Assembly (NCBI GenBank): GCA_949292905.1
Contig: CASFAV010000012.1
Location: 1 to 64,000 of the forward strand
Reading direction: 5' to 3'
Length of the DNA stretch: 64,000 nt
Source of the DNA: an uncultured Eubacteriales bacterium
GTDB taxonomy: Bacteria; Bacillota; Clostridia; Christensenellales; DTU072
Shown: one piece after another, positions 59,727 through 64,000 of the stretch
Layout: every line of letters starts with the position of its first letter
How positions within the stretch are numbered: the first letter of the stretch is position 1
Notes under the pieces: generated by a model
Told to the model about the DNA's origin: nothing
What the model saw: only the letters and a program-made list of their open reading frames with translations
The model's database searches: none
Position numbers and translations under genes: made by a program

Positions 59727-60221
59727 CTAACGGTTACCGCACAGAAGGTACATTTCTTCGTGGAAGCCCTCCGAATACCCTCCGATAAAATAGCTCGAAA
59801 GTTTTTCGCCGTCCTCGCTTCCTACGATAAAAAACAGGTCGTAAAAGAAATCGCGGCCATTTACGGAAGGATTTTCGAGATCCTCCCTTTTTACGATATA
59901 CGCCATGCGGTACTCCTCGTCGGTAACGTGCCCTTCACTCACGCAGAACACGGTGCGGCAATATTTATTGTACCTTCTGACTTTGGTGCGGGTGCATTTG
60001 TCGATGTCTTTCCAGTCCGCGGGTTGCGCGCGGTATTTTACGGAAAGGAAAAGTTTAAGCTCGCCAAGCGTAGCTACGTCCCCGACACGGAATCGCGGCA
60101 AGACCTCGTTGATACGTGCGAGCGCCGCTTCCGCGCGATCCGCGGGCAAAGCAGACGAAACGGCTACGAACTCCGCTTCGTCGATATCGGGTTTCGGGCA
60201 ATGCTTATTCTTTTTCATCAT
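59727..60221 (-). CDS. Conserved-looking hypothetical protein, leaderless
   Basis: A 164-residue cytoplasmic protein I do not recognise. It is mixed helix and strand, with WKDIDKCTRTKVRRYNKYCRTVFCVSEG (quoted in parts: CTRTKVRRYNKYCR) in the middle and DFFYDLFFIVGSEDGEKLSSYFIGGYSEG near the end (in parts: YFIGGYSEG). Several Cys suggest a possible metal or redox role, but no known pattern. The ATG at 60221 has no ribosome-binding site and sits six bases behind a TATAAA box. Codon use matches the neighbours, so the gene is real. Confidence 0.7.
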   Translation of the reverse strand: MMKKNKHCPKPDIDEAEFVAVSSALPADRAEAALARINEVLPRFRVGDVATLGELKLFLSVKYRAQPADWKDIDKCTRTKVRRYNKYCRTVFCVSEGHVTDEEYRMAYIVKREDLENPSVNGRDFFYDLFFIVGSEDGEKLSSYFIGGYSEGFHEEMYLLCGNR

Positions 60222-60227
60222 AAATAC

Positions 60228-60257
60228 TTTATATCACGAACGTATGCGCCATGACAA
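60228..60257 (-). promoter_or_regulatory. Leaderless promoter of the 59727 gene
   Basis: On the minus strand TTGTCA (60252-60257), 18 bases, TATAAA (60228-60233), six bases, ATG. Predicted first base is the A of the ATG at 60221. Confidence 0.65.
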
Positions 60258-60299
60258 GACCGTATCGATAAAGATGCGGCGGCGCGCCCGACGACTTCT

Positions 60300-61934
60300 T
60301 CATTTTTCGGTTTCCGCGAGCGCGTCAACGGCGCGTATCCTTTCGCCGAAAACGAATTCGTTGTTTTTAAGCGTTATGTCGCTTGCCGCTTTGAAGTAGA
60401 AGCCTTCCGAATACGGAGAGGAAAAAAGGTTGTTCTCTATCGTTATACCGCTGTGTACGGCTCCTTTGTAAACGCGGTTCTCCGGCTTCACGCAAACGTA
60501 ATACCCGCGGTTGGCGTAAAAGCGGTTGCCGCGTATCGCGACGTCGCGCACGAAGCCGCTTTCGTACCAGCTTTTCGCGTCGTCCGAAACAAGCACGGCG
60601 TGCATGGAAGTGTTGTAAAAATCGTTGTTTTCTATAATAACTTTGCCCGACGTGGTGACAAGCGCGCCGCGGGTTATTATTCTGTCTATAACGTTTCCCG
60701 CGAAAATAAGGTCGGGACAGGCGCTCGCGTTCTCCGCGACAGATCCTTCAAGCTTCGGTGCCGGAGCCTTGTAAAGCTCTAACTTTATGTCGTATTCGCC
60801 TGCGGGCTCCGCTCTCTTTACCGTGCCTTCCGCAAGCGGCAACAGCGTGGCTGGCGAAACGAAGCGCACCGCGTCGCCCGTTCTGAACGGACAAAAGCCG
60901 TGCGTCTGCGGGTGCATGAACGATAAAAGCAAGGTATCGCCTTCGTGCTTTTTTATCCTGAAATGAACGCCGTGCACGTTGAGACAGTCGTCGCCCGCGC
61001 CGCAGAATCGGTTGCCTCTTACCGTGACCTTGCCGCGACAACAGCACACCTGCATGAAGTCGGCTACCGATGCCATCTTTAACGCGCCGCCTTCGGCGGG
61101 CGCGAATACGGAGTTGATAACGGCAATGTTTTCCGTGTTCTGAAAAACGAGCGCGAGCCCGTAATTGAAAGGCTGAGCAACGCTCTCGATACGAACGTCT
61201 TTACTGCCGTCGACGAATATCCCCTGATACTTCCTGCGAACGTCGTAGACGTAAAACTCGTCGCCCGCGGCGCAACGGGGCTTGACCGCGTATGTCGCGC
61301 GGAATAAGCGTTCGCCGATCTCTTTCACCCGAATGGCGCCGCGCAGAGGATGCGTCGTGCGCCGAATCGAATCGGCGTTGTCTGCGGATATTTTTCCTAT
61401 CCAGTACGCGGTCGCTCTCTTTTCGGTAAAAGGCGTCGAATAGTCTTTGCCGACGAATATGTATTTCCCTTTATCGCATATATAGCGGCTCTCGCCGTCT
61501 AACTCGAAATCTATCGCGAACGCGCTTCGCCGTATCACTCTGAACGAGTGCATATCGGGATTTTCGGTAACCAAAGTGAAGTTTTTAAGACACAGATCTT
61601 CGCAATCGCAAACAGCTATATTCGTCAACGAACCGCGCACCGTAAATACAGAAGAATTGCCTTCCACGGTCAGCGACCTGATCCCTTTGAAGTACATTTC
61701 GACGCGGTTGAGGTGCGGGCGTTCGTCCCTTTTCCACTCCCCGTCGCCCATAGTATTTGTTATGTACAATAAGGGTTCGGGCGCGTTCGCCGAGTCGAGG
61801 AAATACTCGCCTTTCTCGAAAACGAGCGTTTTTTCCTCGTCGTTTTCCGCAAGCTCCGATAAAAGAGTATTGAGCTTTCGCGCTATTTCTTCGCCGGGCA
61901 ATATGCCCGCTTCCTTCGCGTAAACGTATTTCAT
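60300..61934 (-). CDS. GH110-like alpha-galactosidase with beta-helix fold
   Basis: A 544-residue protein with right-handed beta-helix repeats (NxxxxxxxxG and IENNxF type turns). The stretches GAGDDCLNVHGVHFR and SMHAVLVSDDAKSWYESG, with the following VRDVAIRGNRF, match GH110 alpha-1,3-galactosidases that remove terminal galactose (blood group B or linear B). No signal peptide is visible, so it may act in the cytoplasm on imported sugars. AAGGGG site. It follows the GH95 gene by 126 bases, in a gap that holds a GATAAC-G-GTTATC palindrome. Confidence 0.78.
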   Translation of the reverse strand: MKYVYAKEAGILPGEEIARKLNTLLSELAENDEEKTLVFEKGEYFLDSANAPEPLLYITNTMGDGEWKRDERPHLNRVEMYFKGIRSLTVEGNSSVFTVRGSLTNIAVCDCEDLCLKNFTLVTENPDMHSFRVIRRSAFAIDFELDGESRYICDKGKYIFVGKDYSTPFTEKRATAYWIGKISADNADSIRRTTHPLRGAIRVKEIGERLFRATYAVKPRCAAGDEFYVYDVRRKYQGIFVDGSKDVRIESVAQPFNYGLALVFQNTENIAVINSVFAPAEGGALKMASVADFMQVCCCRGKVTVRGNRFCGAGDDCLNVHGVHFRIKKHEGDTLLLSFMHPQTHGFCPFRTGDAVRFVSPATLLPLAEGTVKRAEPAGEYDIKLELYKAPAPKLEGSVAENASACPDLIFAGNVIDRIITRGALVTTSGKVIIENNDFYNTSMHAVLVSDDAKSWYESGFVRDVAIRGNRFYANRGYYVCVKPENRVYKGAVHSGITIENNLFSSPYSEGFYFKAASDITLKNNEFVFGERIRAVDALAETEK

Positions 61935-61950
61935 ACGCTCATCCCCTTTA

Positions 61951-61963
61951 GATAACGGTTATC
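61951..61963. promoter_or_regulatory. Perfect palindrome before the GH110-like gene
   Basis: GATAAC-G-GTTATC, directly upstream of the ribosome-binding site, with a looser CGTTA/TAACG repeat beside it. It could bind a repressor of the sugar genes. No -10/-35 pair is evident in this gap. Confidence 0.4.
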
Positions 61964-62060
61964 CGTTATTTACGGTAACGCTACTGCGCGATCCGCGCTT
62001 GCGCTTACCCCTGCGGCTTCGTTACGACCGCCTTTTGCCTTGCCCGCTACGGGCACTCTG

Positions 62061-64000
62061 TCATATAAGTTCCGCGTTTATGAGTTCGGCGCCTGTAGCG
62101 ATATTTACATTCCTTACCTTCATCGGTCTGTCTGCACAAAAACGGTTCACTTTGCCGTCCTTCCAGCGGAAATCCACTTTCGCGCCGTTCACGACAAAGC
62201 CTTTCGCTTCGCCGCTTCCGATGATTCCGATACATGTCGGAAGCAAGGTTATCACTCCTTCGCTCTCCTGAAGGAGCATTTCGTTGATGCCCGCGATAAA
62301 GCCCATATTGCCGTCTATCTGGAAATAACGCGGAGGATGATAATCGAAAAGATTGTTCATCACCGACCGTCCGGTAAAAGAAGCTATCGTCCTCTTTGCC
62401 GCATCTTTGTCGCAAAAACGCGCCGCAAGACATATCGCCCACGCCGCGCTCCAGCCTATCGGCGAGGAAGCGTATTTCAATCTGTGCTCGAAAAGTTCTT
62501 TCGCCCACCCGAATTCCTCGGAGCCTTTCTTCACTACGTTGCCGGGATACACCCCGTATAACGGCGAAAAATGCCTGTGTCCCTTCTCCGCGCTCATCCT
62601 GCCGCCCGCCCATTCCGCCAGGCCGTTTTCGGCTTTTTCGTAGGGACGGAGTTCGGTAAGCGCCTTTCTTATTTCCGCTTTCAGTTCTTCGTTCGCTCCC
62701 GATTCGAGACAGTTCACGAAGGTTTGCCTTATTATAGACATTTCGAAAGCGGAGGCTATACCCACGGAGGAACGCTTTCCGTTCTCTATGTAAGCCGTTT
62801 CCGGCGAAGCGGACGGCGCGGTCACGAGCTTACCGTCGTACTTCCAGAGATAATCGAGTATGAATTCGGCGGCTTCCGATATCACGCGGGTGGCGTCTTC
62901 GTCTATTTTGCCGCAGTTTTTCTTGTGCGCGAACATTTCGCACGCGAGCCACGCGCCGCAAAGGGGTGCGTACATATAACTCGGATCGCCCTGAACGGGA
63001 GAAGTGTTGCGCCAAATATCTACGTTGTGATTGCACGCGAACCCGCTCGCGCCGTAATTCGCCGCCGCCGTCCGCTTGCCTCTCTCGACGATCTCTTTGA
63101 CCGCTTCGTAGAATGGCGTCATACACTTCCCGAGCCCCGCTCTCGTGGCGCCCCAATAGTTCATCTGGGCGTTGATGTTCGTGGTGAGATTGCTGCTCCA
63201 CGGCGGGCGCATTTCCTTATTCCACTGCCCCTGAAGATTGAGCGGCTGACTGCAGCGGCTTCCGCATATCGTCATGTATTTGCCGAAGTCGTATAGAAGT
63301 TCTATAAGCTCCGCGTCGGGTTTTCCCGCGCGCGCCTTTTTAAGGAGCTTGGCGACGTCGCCTTCGCCTTCAGCAAGCGTTAAACTCTGATTGAAATATA
63401 AAGCCCGGTAATCTTCCCTATGCGCGCGCTCTATTTCCTCGTACGGCGCGTCCTGCGCCGTAAGCGCCGTGACCGCTTCGTCAAGGATCTTTGCGGAGTC
63501 CGTTTCCGGCATGGAAGCGTAGCCTCTGAATCCCGTGCGCGTGACCGCGTAAAGCCGCACGTAAGTGGCTTTTTCGACGCGCAGCTTTTTTGCGGTACAT
63601 TTTATCTTACCGTCCGTTTCCGCCCTTAACGCCAAAGCGAATGCGGAGGCTTTGCCCTCGTCGTATCTTATCGGACGTTTCTCGCCGCGCAAGTAGTGCG
63701 GCGCGGCGTAATCGGGCGCGTTCCCGCTTACGGTCAATACGCCGTCCTTTACGGTAACGACGTTACGCAGAAGAGATCTTACGCCGACGGTAAGCGAGAA
63801 CGGCGATCTGCCTTCCGCGGAATATACCGCGACGTCGTGCGGGTACGAGGCGAAAGCGCGCCTCGATATTACGTCGTCCTCCGCGAGGATCGCTCCGTTG
63901 TCCAGATCGACGGAGCGCGAATACCCTTTGCCCGGCTTAGCATATATCCTTATCCTTACGGTAGCCAGCGGCATGAACGCTTCGCTGTAATCTCCGCACA
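62061..64000 (-). CDS. Glycoside hydrolase family 95 alpha-L-fucosidase (5' end outside window)
   Basis: At least 645 residues; the frame is open to the right edge, so the N-terminal beta-sandwich is cut. Full GH95 enzymes have about 750-800 residues. Typical parts are NLQGQWNKEM, PPWSSNLTTNINAQMNYWGA (in parts: SSNLTTNINAQMNYW), CNHNVDIWRN, PSASPE, and QIDGNMGFIAGINEMLLQS-like near the end. It inverts alpha-1,2-fucosyl (or alpha-L-galactosyl) bonds, as in host mucins and milk sugars or plant xyloglucan. It precedes the GH110-like gene on the same strand; together they would strip blood-group-type caps. Confidence 0.9.
   Translation of the reverse strand, partial: CGDYSEAFMPLATVRIRIYAKPGKGYSRSVDLDNGAILAEDDVISRRAFASYPHDVAVYSAEGRSPFSLTVGVRSLLRNVVTVKDGVLTVSGNAPDYAAPHYLRGEKRPIRYDEGKASAFALALRAETDGKIKCTAKKLRVEKATYVRLYAVTRTGFRGYASMPETDSAKILDEAVTALTAQDAPYEEIERAHREDYRALYFNQSLTLAEGEGDVAKLLKKARAGKPDAELIELLYDFGKYMTICGSRCSQPLNLQGQWNKEMRPPWSSNLTTNINAQMNYWGATRAGLGKCMTPFYEAVKEIVERGKRTAAANYGASGFACNHNVDIWRNTSPVQGDPSYMYAPLCGAWLACEMFAHKKNCGKIDEDATRVISEAAEFILDYLWKYDGKLVTAPSASPETAYIENGKRSSVGIASAFEMSIIRQTFVNCLESGANEELKAEIRKALTELRPYEKAENGLAEWAGGRMSAEKGHRHFSPLYGVYPGNVVKKGSEEFGWAKELFEHRLKYASSPIGWSAAWAICLAARFCDKDAAKRTIASFTGRSVMNNLFDYHPPRYFQIDGNMGFIAGINEMLLQESEGVITLLPTCIGIIGSGEAKGFVVNGAKVDFRWKDGKVNRFCADRPMKVRNVNIATGAELINAELI

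Noticed and set aside
1..64000. tRNA, rRNA, tmRNA, RNase P or SRP RNA genes, prophage or insertion sequences
   Set aside because: The gaps were read on both strands; no cloverleaf with conserved TTCGA arm, no rRNA motif, transposase or integrase was found.

Overview
The window looks like chromosomal DNA of an anaerobic, gut-type member of the Clostridia. Pointers are the Bacillota families DUF4364, CdaA and ComEC-HolA, a CIRCE-like heat-shock operator, sigma-A promoters of the TTGACA/TATAAT type, an Fe-S L-serine dehydratase, a rubrerythrin/rubredoxin cluster, and many Cys-lipidated lipoproteins with InlB-type repeats. The exact lineage cannot be fixed from sequence reading alone. Most genes lie on the minus strand in short operons. 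I saw no rRNA, tRNA, CRISPR array, phage or insertion sequence.

Layout. 1-730: non-coding array of at least five diverged, alternately oriented copies of one structured repeat. 781-3591: an ECF sigma factor, its membrane-bound putative anti-sigma factor, and a secreted lipoprotein paralogous to the anti-sigma outer domain; the sigma operon and the lipoprotein share an unusual promoter motif. 3784-14458: esterase, secreted MBL hydrolase, RlmD, and an operon of hydrolase, heterodimeric ABC exporter and InlB/transglutaminase lipoprotein. 14459-14996: non-coding, with a cluster of DnaA-box-like sequences. 14997-27326: M20 peptidase, DUF4364 regulator, aspartokinase, DUF1015 protein, CdaA, HolA, ComEC, PgsA, PHP, HAD and ThpR. 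27425-35852: Hsp20 under CIRCE, secreted proteins, MscS, an esterase/kinase operon probably controlled by the adjacent AraC regulator, and a PadR-HAAS-lipoprotein-AraC operon. 36001-46786: aconitase X pair, serine dehydratase, GH16, small enzymes, a candidate small RNA, and a collapsed ABC transporter. 46832-54299: GH26 mannanase, macro-domain protein, lipoproteins, NUDIX enzyme and an intact ATPase-permease fusion. 54573-59606: oxygen/thiol defence block (ferredoxin-rubrerythrin fusion, rubredoxin protein, Crp/Fnr regulator, CoA-disulfide-reductase-like enzyme, rhodanese, thioredoxin). 59727-64000: unknown protein, GH110-like alpha-galactosidase and a GH95 alpha-fucosidase running off the right edge.

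The gene set describes a fermentative anaerobe that senses its envelope, secretes many lipoproteins, attacks mannan, glucan and fucosyl/galactosyl glycans, and protects itself from oxygen through rubrerythrin and thiol chemistry. Noteworthy features are the sigma/anti-sigma/soluble-paralogue set with its shared promoter, the left-edge repeats with compensatory stem changes, three genes whose -10 box sits exactly six bases before ATG (leaderless transcripts), and an in-frame ferredoxin-rubrerythrin fusion that keeps a strong internal ribosome-binding site.
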